The notes beneath the pieces were generated by a model, which ran no database searches, had not been told where the DNA came from, and saw only the letters and a list, made by a program, of their open reading frames with translations. A stretch of 64,000 bases of DNA from Pseudomonas sp. BBP2017 (GTDB taxonomy: Bacteria; Pseudomonadota; Gammaproteobacteria; Pseudomonadales; Pseudomonadaceae), in NCBI RefSeq assembly GCF_003024385.1, contig NZ_PVZN01000016.1, forward strand, positions 1 to 64,000, in the 5' to 3' direction. Positions 8,643 to 16,684 of this stretch are shown piece by piece (position 1 is the stretch's first letter; every line of letters begins with the position of its first letter). Made by a program: the position numbers and the translations under genes.

Positions 8643-9389
8643 CTACTTATCCACAAACCCCTTGAGCATCTCGATCGGCAACGGAAAGACAATGGTCGAC
8701 GACTTGTCCCCGGCAATCGTGCCCAAGGTCTGCATATACCGCAGCTGCATGGCCCCCGACTGACGCCCGAGCATTTCTGCGGCCTGCATCAGTTTCTCCG
8801 AGGCCTGCAATTCCCCTTCGGCATGGATCACCTTGGCCCGTCGTTCGCGCTCGGCTTCTGCCTGCCGGGCAATGGCGCGGATCATCGACTCGTTGAGATC
8901 GACATGCTTGATCTCGACGTTGGCCACCTTGATGCCCCAGGCGTCGGTTTGCGCGTCCAGCACCTGACGGATATCCAGGTTCAAACGCTCGCGTTCGGCC
9001 AGCAACTCATCCAGCTCATGCTTACCGAGCACCGCGCGCAAGGTGGTCTGCGCCAGCTGGCTGGTGGCCATGAGAAAGTCCTCGACCTGGATGATCGCCT
9101 TCTGCGGATCAAGCACGCGAAAGTACAGCACGGCATTGACCTTGACCGAGACGTTATCGCGGGTGATCACATCCTGCGGCGGCACATCGAGGACCACGGT
9201 GCGCAGGTCGACCCGGACCATCTGCTGGACCCCGGGAATCAGCAATACCAATCCCGGCCCTTTGACCCGCCAGAAGCGCCCGAGCTGGAACACCACGCCC
9301 CGTTGGTACTCTCGCAGAATGCGAAACGCCGACAGTAACAGCACGCCAGCAAATGCCAGCAACGCACCAATGCCCAGTTCGAAAAACAT
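8643..9389 (-). CDS. Slipin (stomatin/SPFH-family membrane protein)
   Basis: A 248-residue SPFH protein. One N-terminal membrane helix (about 4-22) is followed by the stomatin domain with EYQRGVVFQLGRF, VPPQDVITRDNVSVKVNAV and the helical AIARQAEAERERRAKVIHAE stretch. The ATG at 9389 has AAGGAG upstream, lying just beyond the nfeD stop (two-base gap), so the pair is translationally coupled. Stomatin-NfeD pairs are a conserved bacterial and archaeal operon; the NfeD protease cleaves slipin C-terminal segments in the studied archaeal pair. The role is probably membrane microdomain or stress related. Confidence 0.93.
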   Translation of the reverse strand: MFFELGIGALLAFAGVLLLSAFRILREYQRGVVFQLGRFWRVKGPGLVLLIPGVQQMVRVDLRTVVLDVPPQDVITRDNVSVKVNAVLYFRVLDPQKAIIQVEDFLMATSQLAQTTLRAVLGKHELDELLAERERLNLDIRQVLDAQTDAWGIKVANVEIKHVDLNESMIRAIARQAEAERERRAKVIHAEGELQASEKLMQAAEMLGRQSGAMQLRYMQTLGTIAGDKSSTIVFPLPIEMLKGFVDK

Positions 9390-9391
9390 CT

Positions 9392-10777
9392 TCAGTCTCC
9401 TTGCGCCACAGCGTTTGCTGCGGCGCTGACGTCCAGAAGTACGCCCTTGCGTGAGATCACCCGGACGTGTTGCCCCACCTGCAGCGGCGTCTGACTCTGC
9501 GCCTGCCACTGTTCACCCTGCACCTGCACGGAGCCGATGTACGGATCGCTGTCATTGACCGCCATCACCGTGGCCAGGCTGCCGACCAACCCGGCATCGC
9601 CACTGACCAGCGCGCGCGCGCGCGCTTTCATGGCCATGCCCAGCACGCCGCCGAGCAGCAGCGCCGAGAACAGCGCCAGGAACAGGATCAGCGGCAGCGG
9701 AATGCCGAAGCCGGGCACATCGGTGTCCATCAGGATTACCGCGCCCACCACAAAAGCGACGATGCCGCCAAAGCCGACCACACCGAAGCTGGGCATGAAC
9801 GCCTCGGCAATCATGAAGGCCACGCCGAGCAGAATCAGCGCGACTCCGGCGTAGCTCACCGGTAACAGCTGCAGGGCATACAGGGCCAGCAACAGACAGA
9901 TGCCGCCGATCACTCCGCCGACCCCGGAGCCTGGGCTCATAAACTCGAACATCAGGCCGTAGACACCAATCATGATCAGGATCAGCGCGACGCTGGGGTT
10001 GGTGATCACCGCCAGCAAGCGCGTGCGCCAGTCCGGCTGACGCTCGATCACCGGCGCGGCGGCGGTGTGCAATTGCACGGTTTTCCCCGCGGCTTCGAGG
10101 GACTTGCCGTCGAGCTGGCGTAACAAGTCGGGCAGATCGTTGGCGACCCGGTCGATCACCTTAAGGCGCAGAGCCTCACTGGCAGGCAGGCTGACGGACT
10201 CACGCACCGCCTGCTCGGCCCAGTCGGCATTACGCCCGCGCAATTGCGCCAGGCTACGGATATAGGCGGCGGCGTCGTTGACCTGCTTACGGGTCAAGGT
10301 GTCCTGTTCGCCCGGCGTCGCTTGCTTGTCGCCCGTCGGTGCTGCCGGTGGTGCGCCAGGGTCTTTCGGTGTGCCGGGGAGACCGCCGATCTGCACCGGG
10401 GTGGCGGCGCCCAGATTGGTGCCCGGGGCCATGGCTGCGACGTGGCTGGCGTAAAGGATATAGGTGCCAGCGCTAGCCGCCCGGGCACCACCGGGGGCGA
10501 CGAAACTGGCCACCGGCACCGGGCTTGCCAGGATCGCTTTGATGATCTCGCGCATTGAGCTGTCCAGCCCGCCCGGGGTATCGAGGCGGATCACCACCAG
10601 TTGTGCCTGCTCGACCTTGGCGTGTTCCAGGCCGCGTATCAGATAGTCGGCACTTGCCGGACCGATGGCATCGTTAATATTGAGCACCAGCACGGGAGCG
10701 CCGGGCGCAGCCTGACCGCCAGGCAGTGCGCCGAGCAAGAGCAGAAAGAACAGGTGCCGACACCAACGAGCGATCAC
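9392..10777 (-). CDS. NfeD-type membrane serine protease (long form, ClpP-like domain)
   Basis: 461 residues. A signal peptide (1-24) is followed by a ClpP-class protease domain, four or more membrane helices (about 250-375) and a C-terminal OB-fold NfeD domain (about 390-455). The likely nucleophile is Ser102 in GGARAASAGTYI and the general base is Lys164 in LTRKQVNDAA, by comparison with the archaeal stomatin-operon protease. A Pro/Gly-rich insertion of about 25 residues lies between them. Starts with GTG. The coding sequence holds a (GC)8 run at 9610-9625. It is the upstream partner of slipin. Confidence 0.93.
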   Translation of the reverse strand: MIARWCRHLFFLLLLGALPGGQAAPGAPVLVLNINDAIGPASADYLIRGLEHAKVEQAQLVVIRLDTPGGLDSSMREIIKAILASPVPVASFVAPGGARAASAGTYILYASHVAAMAPGTNLGAATPVQIGGLPGTPKDPGAPPAAPTGDKQATPGEQDTLTRKQVNDAAAYIRSLAQLRGRNADWAEQAVRESVSLPASEALRLKVIDRVANDLPDLLRQLDGKSLEAAGKTVQLHTAAAPVIERQPDWRTRLLAVITNPSVALILIMIGVYGLMFEFMSPGSGVGGVIGGICLLLALYALQLLPVSYAGVALILLGVAFMIAEAFMPSFGVVGFGGIVAFVVGAVILMDTDVPGFGIPLPLILFLALFSALLLGGVLGMAMKARARALVSGDAGLVGSLATVMAVNDSDPYIGSVQVQGEQWQAQSQTPLQVGQHVRVISRKGVLLDVSAAANAVAQGD

Positions 10778-10879
10778 CTGAATTCACCTGGTTTGTGCGT
10801 GTCCAGTAAGTTTAGTCCGCTGCCCGCAGCAGCACGGCCTAAACTTCAGAAGTGGGGGAGCTATATCCGGAGGTGCATC

Positions 10880-11338
10880 ATGCGTATGGCAAAAACCTTG
10901 CAGCAGTGCCTGGACAAGGCCGGCTGCGACTATGACATCGTTCCTCACGCACACTCATCCACCAGCCTTGAGTCGGCGCGCATGGCCGGGGTACCCGCTG
11001 AAAGAGTGGCCAAATCGGTCATGCTCGACGACCGCCATGGCAACTACCTGATGGCTGTACTGCCCGCCAACCGTCACCTGGACATGAGCAAAGTACAAGC
11101 CACCGGTCAGTGGCACATGACGATTGAAAGCAACCTGCCTCATCTGTTCGGTGATTGCGAGCGTGGCGCCATCCCGGCACTGGGTGATGCATATTCGATC
11201 AAGATGCTGGTTGACCCGACGCTGACTCGCCAGGGTGATATCTATGTCGAGGCCGGCGATCACGACCATCTGATCCACATGAACATGACGCAGTACCTGA
11301 AACTGGTGCCGAACGCCGAAGTGCGCGAGGTTTGCTGA
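10880..11338 (+). CDS. YbaK/EbsC-family aminoacyl-tRNA editing protein
   Basis: A 152-residue protein of the YbaK/ProX fold that hydrolyses mischarged aminoacyl-tRNAs, most often Cys- or Ala-tRNA(Pro). Visible hallmarks are SLESARMAGVPAERVAKSVM near residues 30-50, containing the conserved catalytic-type lysine, and the GDAYSIKMLVDPTLT segment. The ATG at 10880 follows GGAGG by six bases; an upstream in-frame extension has no ribosome site. The exact tRNA substrate cannot be told from sequence alone. Confidence 0.85.
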   Translation: MRMAKTLQQCLDKAGCDYDIVPHAHSSTSLESARMAGVPAERVAKSVMLDDRHGNYLMAVLPANRHLDMSKVQATGQWHMTIESNLPHLFGDCERGAIPALGDAYSIKMLVDPTLTRQGDIYVEAGDHDHLIHMNMTQYLKLVPNAEVREVC

Positions 11339-11398
11339 TGATCAACCCACTGCCAGGCTGGCGTCGTGGACGACCGGTCTGGCCCTGAGGAGTGACTT

Positions 11399-11638
11399 AT
11401 GGAAGCAACCAATCACAAGTTTTCCGAACTGTTCAAACAACTGGGACTTCCTGATGATCCCGTCGGTATCGACCAGTTCATCACAAGCCATTCGCCGCTC
11501 AAAAACGAGATAAAACTGGTCGATGCGCCCTTCTGGACGGACGCACAAAGGGCGTTTCTCAAGGACAGTATCGAGGAGGATGCCGACTGGGCGGTGATGT
11601 TCGATCAGCTCAATGAGGCCTTGCGAAATAAACGCTGA
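11399..11638 (+). CDS. DUF2789 family small protein
   Basis: A 79-residue soluble acidic protein with conserved LFKQLGLPDD and PFWTDAQRAFLKDSIEED segments, matching DUF2789 proteins common in gammaproteobacteria. No membrane or signal segments. The ATG at 11399 follows a GAGGAGT site. It sits 60 bases after the YbaK-like gene on the same strand. Function unknown. Confidence 0.83.
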   Translation: MEATNHKFSELFKQLGLPDDPVGIDQFITSHSPLKNEIKLVDAPFWTDAQRAFLKDSIEEDADWAVMFDQLNEALRNKR

Positions 11639-11701
11639 GCGGCACTGATACCGGCGTTCGGCGTTGCTATGCTCAGGAAAAAACAACTGGGGGATAGCGC
11701 A

Positions 11702-12340
11702 ATGAAAGATCCCTATGCCGTCGGTTTCTGGTGTGCCGTGATTGCCTTGGGCCTGCTGACCGCCGGTTACTTCTATGGTGTCAAAGAGAGCTATCAACTG
11801 AACCAGGCCCTGGTGTTTCTCTACGCCGCCGGTGGGGTGATCGGGGCGCTGGCGCTGACGGCACTGGCCTGGATTGCCTGGCAGCAGTTGCGGGTCAGCA
11901 AGCGCCAGCTGGCCCAGGGCCGCACACTGGTGGCGATCTGGAACACCAAAGTTGCCTTGCGCCGGGTCGAAACCGTGTTCGATCGCTACTTCTGGGGCAG
12001 CTACTGGCAACCGGGGCGGACCTTCCAGGAAGTCATGGGCGAGCTTGAAGGCACGCCACTGGAGCAAAGCCTTGAAGCGTTGAAGCGCCAGTGCCGCGAG
12101 CTGGACAAGGAAACCCACGACCTGCGCCGCCACTGGTTGGACAACGCCCGTGAGCTCTCCAGTGTGGCCACCGCCATGGCTCGGGAGCGCTATCAACTGG
12201 ACCTGTGCGATTCGCAGCAAAGCAGCGGACGAGGGGGCGCGGTGCTCAACCGCGATCTGGAAGTGCTGGTGTACACCTGGTCGGCGCGCCTGCGCAGCTT
12301 CGACCACCAGCTCGATGAGCTGGAGACCGAATACCGTTGA
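11702..12340 (+). CDS. Hypothetical two-helix membrane protein with cytoplasmic helical tail
   Basis: 212 residues. Two N-terminal transmembrane helices (about 7-27 and 37-60) are followed by a charged, mostly helical domain likely in the cytoplasm. The tail contains RRVETVFDRYFWGSYW and several heptad-like runs. The start at 11702 follows GGGGGAT by seven bases. I do not recognise a named family. It lies between DUF2789 and the convergent CBS gene, with only 15 bases between the two stops. Confidence 0.72.
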   Translation: MKDPYAVGFWCAVIALGLLTAGYFYGVKESYQLNQALVFLYAAGGVIGALALTALAWIAWQQLRVSKRQLAQGRTLVAIWNTKVALRRVETVFDRYFWGSYWQPGRTFQEVMGELEGTPLEQSLEALKRQCRELDKETHDLRRHWLDNARELSSVATAMARERYQLDLCDSQQSSGRGGAVLNRDLEVLVYTWSARLRSFDHQLDELETEYR

Positions 12341-12355
12341 GGAAGTCGCGGCGAG

Positions 12356-12796
12356 TCAATCGCCGCGAATGTACTGTTCCAGTTGCTGGATCATGTTGGC
12401 CTGCTCGGCGATGGCCTCCTTGACCAGGTCACCAATCGACAGCAAGCCCAGCAGCTCGCCGTTCTCCACCACCGGCAGGTGTCGCAGGTGGCTGTTGGTC
12501 ATCATGTTCATGCAGTAATCGATGTTCTGGTGCGGGTCGACCGTGATCACCGGCGCGCTCATGATCGCGCTGACCGGCGTGCCCACTGAAGAGCGGCCCT
12601 TGAGCACCATCTTGCGCGCATAGTCGCGCTCGCTGACGATTCCCACCACTTGGCCGCCCTCGACCACCGGTAAGGCACCGACGTTCTTCTCGGCCATCAG
12701 CCGCAGTGCATCGAGCACCATCTGCCCGGGGCCAATGGTATGAACCTGATGGTGCTGCTGGGCTTTGGTTTTCAGGAGCTGTGCCACGGTTTTCAT
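12356..12796 (-). CDS. Tandem CBS-domain protein
   Basis: A 146-residue stand-alone pair of CBS domains (about 8-63 and 75-132). The first has GALPVVEGGQVVGIVSERDY and the second HLRHLPVVENGELLGLLSIGD, the two classic strand-turn-helix cores. CBS pairs bind adenine nucleotides and usually regulate a partner, which is not identifiable here. A ribosome site AGAGGC precedes the ATG at 12796. Probably monocistronic. Confidence 0.9.
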   Translation of the reverse strand: MKTVAQLLKTKAQQHHQVHTIGPGQMVLDALRLMAEKNVGALPVVEGGQVVGIVSERDYARKMVLKGRSSVGTPVSAIMSAPVITVDPHQNIDYCMNMMTNSHLRHLPVVENGELLGLLSIGDLVKEAIAEQANMIQQLEQYIRGD

Positions 12797-12922
12797 AGAA
12801 GCCTCTGCGATGCTGGGAGTGGATGACGGCAGATATCTACAGAATCGTGTACAGATGGCCGCAGAGCAAGGGAGAAAGCGGCATCGAGGCGATTGAAAAA
12901 CGTCATGGGCTGGCCCGCAAAC

Positions 12923-12952
12923 GACAAAGCGGCCAAGGATGGCCGCTTTGTC
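12923..12952 (-). terminator. Hairpin downstream of the DUF805 gene
   Basis: A perfect 12-bp inverted repeat (12923-12934 and 12941-12952, GACAAAGCGGCC arm) with a six-base loop, 20 bases past the stop of the DUF805 gene. It is a likely intrinsic terminator for that gene, although no long U-run follows. Confidence 0.75.
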
Positions 12953-12972
12953 GAAACCTGATCAAAACGTGA

Positions 12973-13437
12973 TCAAGCAACACCCTTCGGGTTCGGGCCA
13001 AAGCGGTTAGGACCTGGCGTGCTGTCCTGGCACAGGAACACGATGTTGACGAATGGCAACAGCAACCACCAGCCGCTGCGATCGGTATCGTGCATACGGC
13101 GAACGCCAACGGCGATGCCTGGGACCAACAGCGCCAGGGCGTACAGGTTTGAGATCAGACCATTGGTGCCTGCCAAGCCTTCGGCGAAGCCAATGCCAAA
13201 GGCAATCAGGAAGTTGATCAGAAAGAACATCCAGTATTCTTTGCGGCGCGCACGGCCGGCGAATACGGCGTATTTCTTCAGTACGGCGAAATACCAGTTA
13301 CCCGTGGTTTCGGGAGCAATGGCAGCTGTCGCAGTTGCGGCAGCCGGCGCAACGCCTTGAGGCGCTCCACACTGCGGGCAAGCCATGGCGCTCTGATGGA
13401 TTTCCTTGGCGCAGCCACGGCAAAAAACCATACTCAT
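12973..13437 (-). CDS. Zinc-ribbon plus DUF805 membrane protein
   Basis: 154 residues. The N-terminal zinc ribbon (CRGC at 6-9, CPQCG at about 20-24) is followed by an Ala-rich linker and a DUF805 domain with about four membrane helices (roughly 55-140), including FAGRARRKEYWMFFL and VGVRRMHDTDRSGWW, the DUF805 signature. The first ~27 residues are nearly the same as those of the next gene upstream, so the two share a zinc-ribbon module attached to different membrane domains. Function unknown. Confidence 0.88.
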   Translation of the reverse strand: MSMVFCRGCAKEIHQSAMACPQCGAPQGVAPAAATATAAIAPETTGNWYFAVLKKYAVFAGRARRKEYWMFFLINFLIAFGIGFAEGLAGTNGLISNLYALALLVPGIAVGVRRMHDTDRSGWWLLLPFVNIVFLCQDSTPGPNRFGPNPKGVA

Positions 13438-13452
13438 TTGTTATCCCTCACG

Positions 13453-13806
13453 TTAATTAACTGAAAATCCGATATATACAAACAGCGAAATACCCGACAT
13501 CACAACACCGGCGATGCCCATGTTGCTGCCAGGTTTTTGCTGCAAAATGCTGACGCTACCCAGGACCAGGCTGACCATTGCAAACAGGCTAAGTCCGAGC
13601 AACGTATCACTGTCCCATTCGGCGCTATCAAACAGGGAAAGCGTGCAGAGAATCCCGAACGTCAGGGAGACGATGCCCATCCAGGGGGAGGGCGGATTGG
13701 CAGGCTGAATATGAGCCTGAAGATGCTGGAGCGCACCGCATTGTGGGCAGGAAGGCGCCGTTTCATGTATCTGCTTGGCGCAACCGCGGCAAAACACCAT
13801 TGCCAT
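13453..13806 (-). CDS. Zinc-ribbon membrane protein, partner of the DUF805 gene
   Basis: 117 residues. An N-terminal zinc ribbon with CRGC and CPQCG nearly identical to the neighbouring gene is followed by three hydrophobic segments (about 42-60, 68-85, 95-115) of a different, DUF4190-like character. Start ATG 13806. Only 15 bases separate it from the DUF805 gene, so co-transcription is likely. The twin arrangement suggests duplication of the zinc-ribbon 5' end. Role unknown. Confidence 0.83.
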   Translation of the reverse strand: MAMVFCRGCAKQIHETAPSCPQCGALQHLQAHIQPANPPSPWMGIVSLTFGILCTLSLFDSAEWDSDTLLGLSLFAMVSLVLGSVSILQQKPGSNMGIAGVVMSGISLFVYIGFSVN

Positions 13807-13923
13807 GACAAATCCTTTTGATCGTTCCTGATACGCGTTTGCGGCAGAAGTCAGCTGGATAGTTTACCAAGTATTTCATGGGTGGCAAAACAATGGCGCG
13901 TTGAGCGTTAGCGGTTGTGCATA

Positions 13924-13950
13924 GGCGTCGGCGTTGTCGGCGCCGACGCC
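13924..13950. terminator. GC-rich hairpin after the DUF6124-like gene
   Basis: A perfect 10-bp inverted repeat GGCGTCGGCG / CGCCGACGCC with a seven-base loop, 18 bases past the stop of the minus-strand gene at 13968. It probably ends transcription on that strand. Confidence 0.65.
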
Positions 13951-13967
13951 TTCTTCTATAGAACTTC

Positions 13968-14288
13968 CTACTGTTGCTGCGTAGGCGGAACCATGGCTCG
14001 ATCTTCTATGCCATCAAGCAGCGCATCAACCAGGCCCTTGGCCATTTCCACCGAATGCAGGGTCGACCAGAGAAAGTTCTTGCTGGCCGGATCGATGTTG
14101 TCGAAGGCTTTGTAGCCGGTGTCGTAGGCACAGCTCAGATATAAAGAGGCGTGCACCAGCGCGTCGTGAGCGGCGATGCCGGAGCAGACGGCGAACAGCG
14201 GAGAGTGGCCGGCGTCGCAAGCGCCGAAGACGGTGTGGGAAGTGGTCGTGGATTGATCTAGTGGTGGATCGGGGACGATCTTTTTCAT
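13968..14288 (-). CDS. Small DUF3077/DUF6124-like Pseudomonas protein
   Basis: 106 residues, no signal peptide. It resembles small pseudomonad proteins with an MKKIVPDPP start and a helical SGIAAHDALVHASLYLSCAY core, annotated as DUF3077/DUF6124. The ATG at 14288 follows GGAG by nine bases; a 14-residue upstream extension lacks a ribosome site. Flanked by non-coding sequence on both sides, it looks like an independently acquired small gene. Function unknown. Confidence 0.72.
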   Translation of the reverse strand: MKKIVPDPPLDQSTTTSHTVFGACDAGHSPLFAVCSGIAAHDALVHASLYLSCAYDTGYKAFDNIDPASKNFLWSTLHSVEMAKGLVDALLDGIEDRAMVPPTQQQ

Positions 14289-14621
14289 ATGGGTGCTCCA
14301 GTTGGAGCTGACACCGTGATCCGTTACCACACGAATGGGTGGCAGCTGTACGCGGGGTGGTAAACCGGGGGAACACCCAGACCCGGCAGGCTAAAAGCCT
14401 CCCGCGCACAGCCACCATAGGCTGTATGGGATGATCCATAAATCCGGGTTACCACACCCGATCACCGAGTGTTCGGTGACGGACAGGAGCCTAGAGGTAC
14501 GAGTTCCCATGGACAAGCAGACGGGTATCGACAGACTCGGTAGGGTATTTCCTAGGACGTCAAATCAGCCAGCATTTTCGAAAGCTCGAAACAAAATCTG
14601 ACACTGCGGAACACCAAGACA
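14289..14621. other. Intergenic stretch upstream of the DUF6124-like gene
   Basis: About 330 bp without a supported gene. Overlapping short open frames are antisense or lack ribosome sites. It should contain the promoter of the DUF6124-like gene. I see no clear repeats, tRNA or mobile-element ends. Confidence 0.5.
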
Positions 14622-14655
14622 AACAAAAAAGGCCCAGGAATTCACCTGAGCCTTT
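14622..14655 (-). terminator. Intrinsic terminator of the small lipoprotein gene
   Basis: Stem AAAGGC / GCCTTT (14628-14633, 14650-14655) extended past one mismatch by CAGG / CCTG, followed on the minus strand by a U-rich run starting TTTTTTG. It lies 17 bases after the lipoprotein stop and ends the three-gene minus-strand run. Confidence 0.85.
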
Positions 14656-14672
14656 CGCGACTGCAGCACCGA

Positions 14673-14996
14673 TCAAAGCCCGTTAGGCAAGAACCGGGTA
14701 GCACCGCTGACATCGTCGATCTTCTTGATGCGGAAGGCCTTGATGCAGGTTTCGTTACGGGTGTTGCTGTCTGGACAGTACTGTTTGACGAAGGCGCCAA
14801 AGTCCATGTCCTGACCGTTAACGCTGAGCACGCGTTTGAAATACTCGCCCTGGATGCCCTGGGCCTGACGCGAGGTGGTCATTTCCTGATCAACCACCAG
14901 ACGGCCATGCAGGTCGACGGTGGGAAACTCGGCTTCTTCCTTGGAGCAGGCGCTCAGCAGCAGGCCAGCCGCTACCAGCATAAACAGACGCAGCAT
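14673..14996 (-). CDS. Small putative lipoprotein
   Basis: 107 residues with a lipoprotein signal peptide and lipobox LSAC (Cys17), followed by a soluble periplasmic domain with two further cysteines (in KQYCPDS and NETCIKA) that could form a disulfide. No family recognised. It is last in a run of three minus-strand envelope genes (57-bp gap) and is followed by a good terminator. Confidence 0.8.
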   Translation of the reverse strand: MLRLFMLVAAGLLLSACSKEEAEFPTVDLHGRLVVDQEMTTSRQAQGIQGEYFKRVLSVNGQDMDFGAFVKQYCPDSNTRNETCIKAFRIKKIDDVSGATRFLPNGL

Positions 14997-15053
14997 GATG
15001 TTGTCTCCGCAGAGGCCGACCCCGGCATAGCTGCCGGGGCAGGCCTGTGATGA

Positions 15054-15584
15054 TTACTTGCCGAACAGGCTGTTGGAGCGATTGACTTCGGCCTTGCCTG
15101 CATCTTCAAGCAAGGATTTGGTGCCCGAGGTCACGTTGCGTGCGGAGTCGGCGTTGGACTGGATTACGTCGGTGCGCGCAGCGCTGTCGCGCAGCTCGGC
15201 ATCGATGTAGTCGTTGGCCCGCGCAACCTGAGCTTTTTTCGCTTGCAGCTGCAGGCGGCGCTCTTCCAGCTCCAGTGCGCGCAGCTCGTCTTCGAAGCCT
15301 TCTTCACGGGTGAGAACGCGTTTCTGCTCTGCCGCTTGCGCCTGTTGCCGTACGGCAGCGGCTTGCGCCGCGGCACGCTGCGAGGCCGCGCGCTGCTGGC
15401 GAGCCGCAGCTTCACGCGATTCGGCGCGCTGCTGGGCCGCAGCGGCCTGACGCAGGCGCTCGGTTTCCAGGGCTGCTTCTTTCTGTTTGGTCTGCTGTTC
15501 GATCTGGTAAAGCTGATCGAACTGGCCTGCCGTGGCGGTCACGGCAGACAGTGCGAGGGCGGTGCCCAGAACAATATGCTTCAT
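15054..15584 (-). CDS. Periplasmic Ala/Gln/Arg-rich coiled-coil protein
   Basis: 176 residues. A signal peptide (1-19, cleavage after ATA) is followed by a long continuous helix (about 22-135) dominated by Ala, Gln, Glu and Arg, strongly coiled-coil in character, and a polar tail. It may belong to a DUF5384-type family, with low certainty. Its start lies 11 bases after the upstream lipoprotein stop, so both are likely co-transcribed. A role as periplasmic spacer or tether is only a guess. Confidence 0.78.
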   Translation of the reverse strand: MKHIVLGTALALSAVTATAGQFDQLYQIEQQTKQKEAALETERLRQAAAAQQRAESREAAARQQRAASQRAAAQAAAVRQQAQAAEQKRVLTREEGFEDELRALELEERRLQLQAKKAQVARANDYIDAELRDSAARTDVIQSNADSARNVTSGTKSLLEDAGKAEVNRSNSLFGK

Positions 15585-15595
15585 GTCCGGCTGCC

Positions 15596-16099
15596 TCAGC
15601 TCTTTTTAGGTTCTGGGCAGGTAGCATTCGGCTGAATGCGCGTCTCGTTGCTCATGGTCATGACCATCAGGGAGATGCCACCGACTTCGAAGTTGCAAGG
15701 ACGACCAACCTGAGCGGAGGTGTAGATCTTGCCGCTTTCGGAGTAACCGATCAGCACGCCTGGAACCAGGGTGGTGTCGTTGACCATGGAGCCGGCGAGG
15801 GCACCCGCACCACCACCGGCAACACCGCCGACAATAGCGGTGTCAGTGTTTTTGCCAGCACCCAGTGCTGCACCACCCAGTGCACCGAGAACACCGCCGA
15901 CCATCATGGCGGCATTTTTGTTCTTCTCGTTGCTGACTTTGATCTTGGTCGGCGAGACGGTGAGAATTTTCACGGTCTTGGCTTCTTGCTGAGTGTTTAC
16001 CTGGCTGGCGTCAAACACATCGGATTCATACTGCTCGCCCGTCGCCTGGCAGCCTACGAGAGAAGCGACAACGGTCAAAGCCAGACAGTGTTTCAGCAT
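15596..16099 (-). CDS. Glycine-zipper lipoprotein (SlyB-like)
   Basis: 167 residues. A lipoprotein signal with lipobox LVGC is followed by a polar stretch, then a glycine-zipper region (about 65-108) with GGVLGALGGAALGAG and GGVAGGGAGALAG, as in SlyB/OmpA-associated outer-membrane lipoproteins, and a C-terminal domain with two cysteines. Start: AGGA lies six bases before the ATG at 16099; an ATG two codons upstream (16105) sits too close to it. First gene of the envelope run. Confidence 0.83.
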   Translation of the reverse strand: MLKHCLALTVVASLVGCQATGEQYESDVFDASQVNTQQEAKTVKILTVSPTKIKVSNEKNKNAAMMVGGVLGALGGAALGAGKNTDTAIVGGVAGGGAGALAGSMVNDTTLVPGVLIGYSESGKIYTSAQVGRPCNFEVGGISLMVMTMSNETRIQPNATCPEPKKS

Positions 16100-16347
16100 T
16101 TTCATTCCTAAATTCCCTGGAGGGTGTGGGTAACCTTGTGCCGCAGTCCATTACTGGCGGGCAATTTGCCAGCATTCTAAACAGATAGTTTAGTCAAGGT
16201 AAAGCCAACAGGACTTACAGGGGATATGGATAGAACGAAGGGTAATAAACGAGGGTATTCACTGGGCTTGGGCAGCCAGGCGAATTGAAATGTAGGTAAG
16301 CGGGATTGGCGAAACGCCAGACCTTTGCAAGCAAAGGGAGAGGAGGA

Positions 16348-16424
16348 TGGCGCACTCGGCGGGATTCGAACCCACGACCCCTGCCTTCGGAGGGCAGTAC
16401 TCTATCCAGCTGAGCTACGAGTGC
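16348..16424 (-). tRNA. tRNA-Arg (anticodon CCG)
   Basis: 77-nt cloverleaf on the minus strand. The acceptor arm GCACTCG pairs with CGAGTGC, the D-arm includes AGCTCAGCTGGATAGAGTA, the anticodon stem CTGCC/GGCAG encloses loop CTCCGAA giving anticodon CCG (codon CGG), and the T-arm contains GGTTCGAATCC; CCA is encoded. It is an isolated tRNA between the envelope genes and gabD. No integrase or attachment-site duplication is seen beside it. Confidence 0.97.
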
Positions 16425-16684
16425 AACGCGGGCGCCATGATACCCATCTAGACTGTCGGCGTCCATCGCCAGAATGGCTGTGTTCGATTTTGCACACACA
16501 CAGGTCTATAACTGATGTTGATCTGAAAAAGGTTGCCGTATAGCGCTTTTTGTTCTTTTTTTCGAACACCCTATTGTCCTTTTCCCTCGTTGCTCCTAGG
16601 ATTCGTTTGAGATTTCAAACGCTCTCCTTTTTCTACAATCAATAATTCGCGCCGTGTCTGTACGGTGCCGTTAAGGAAGCCGAC

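Noticed and set aside
8641..9338. Extension of the efflux-like frame into the slipin gene
   Set aside because: Beyond 8640 the frame is the antisense of slipin and shows no family resemblance; only the first part is kept, as a remnant.
16348..16424. Possible genomic-island attachment at tRNA-Arg
   Set aside because: No integrase, direct repeat of the tRNA 3' end or foreign-looking block is present on either side.
16215..16499. Minus-strand open frame covering the tRNA
   Set aside because: It is translated through tRNA-Arg; the VAQLDRVLPSEGRGRGFESR-type peptide is a well-known false protein from such tRNAs.
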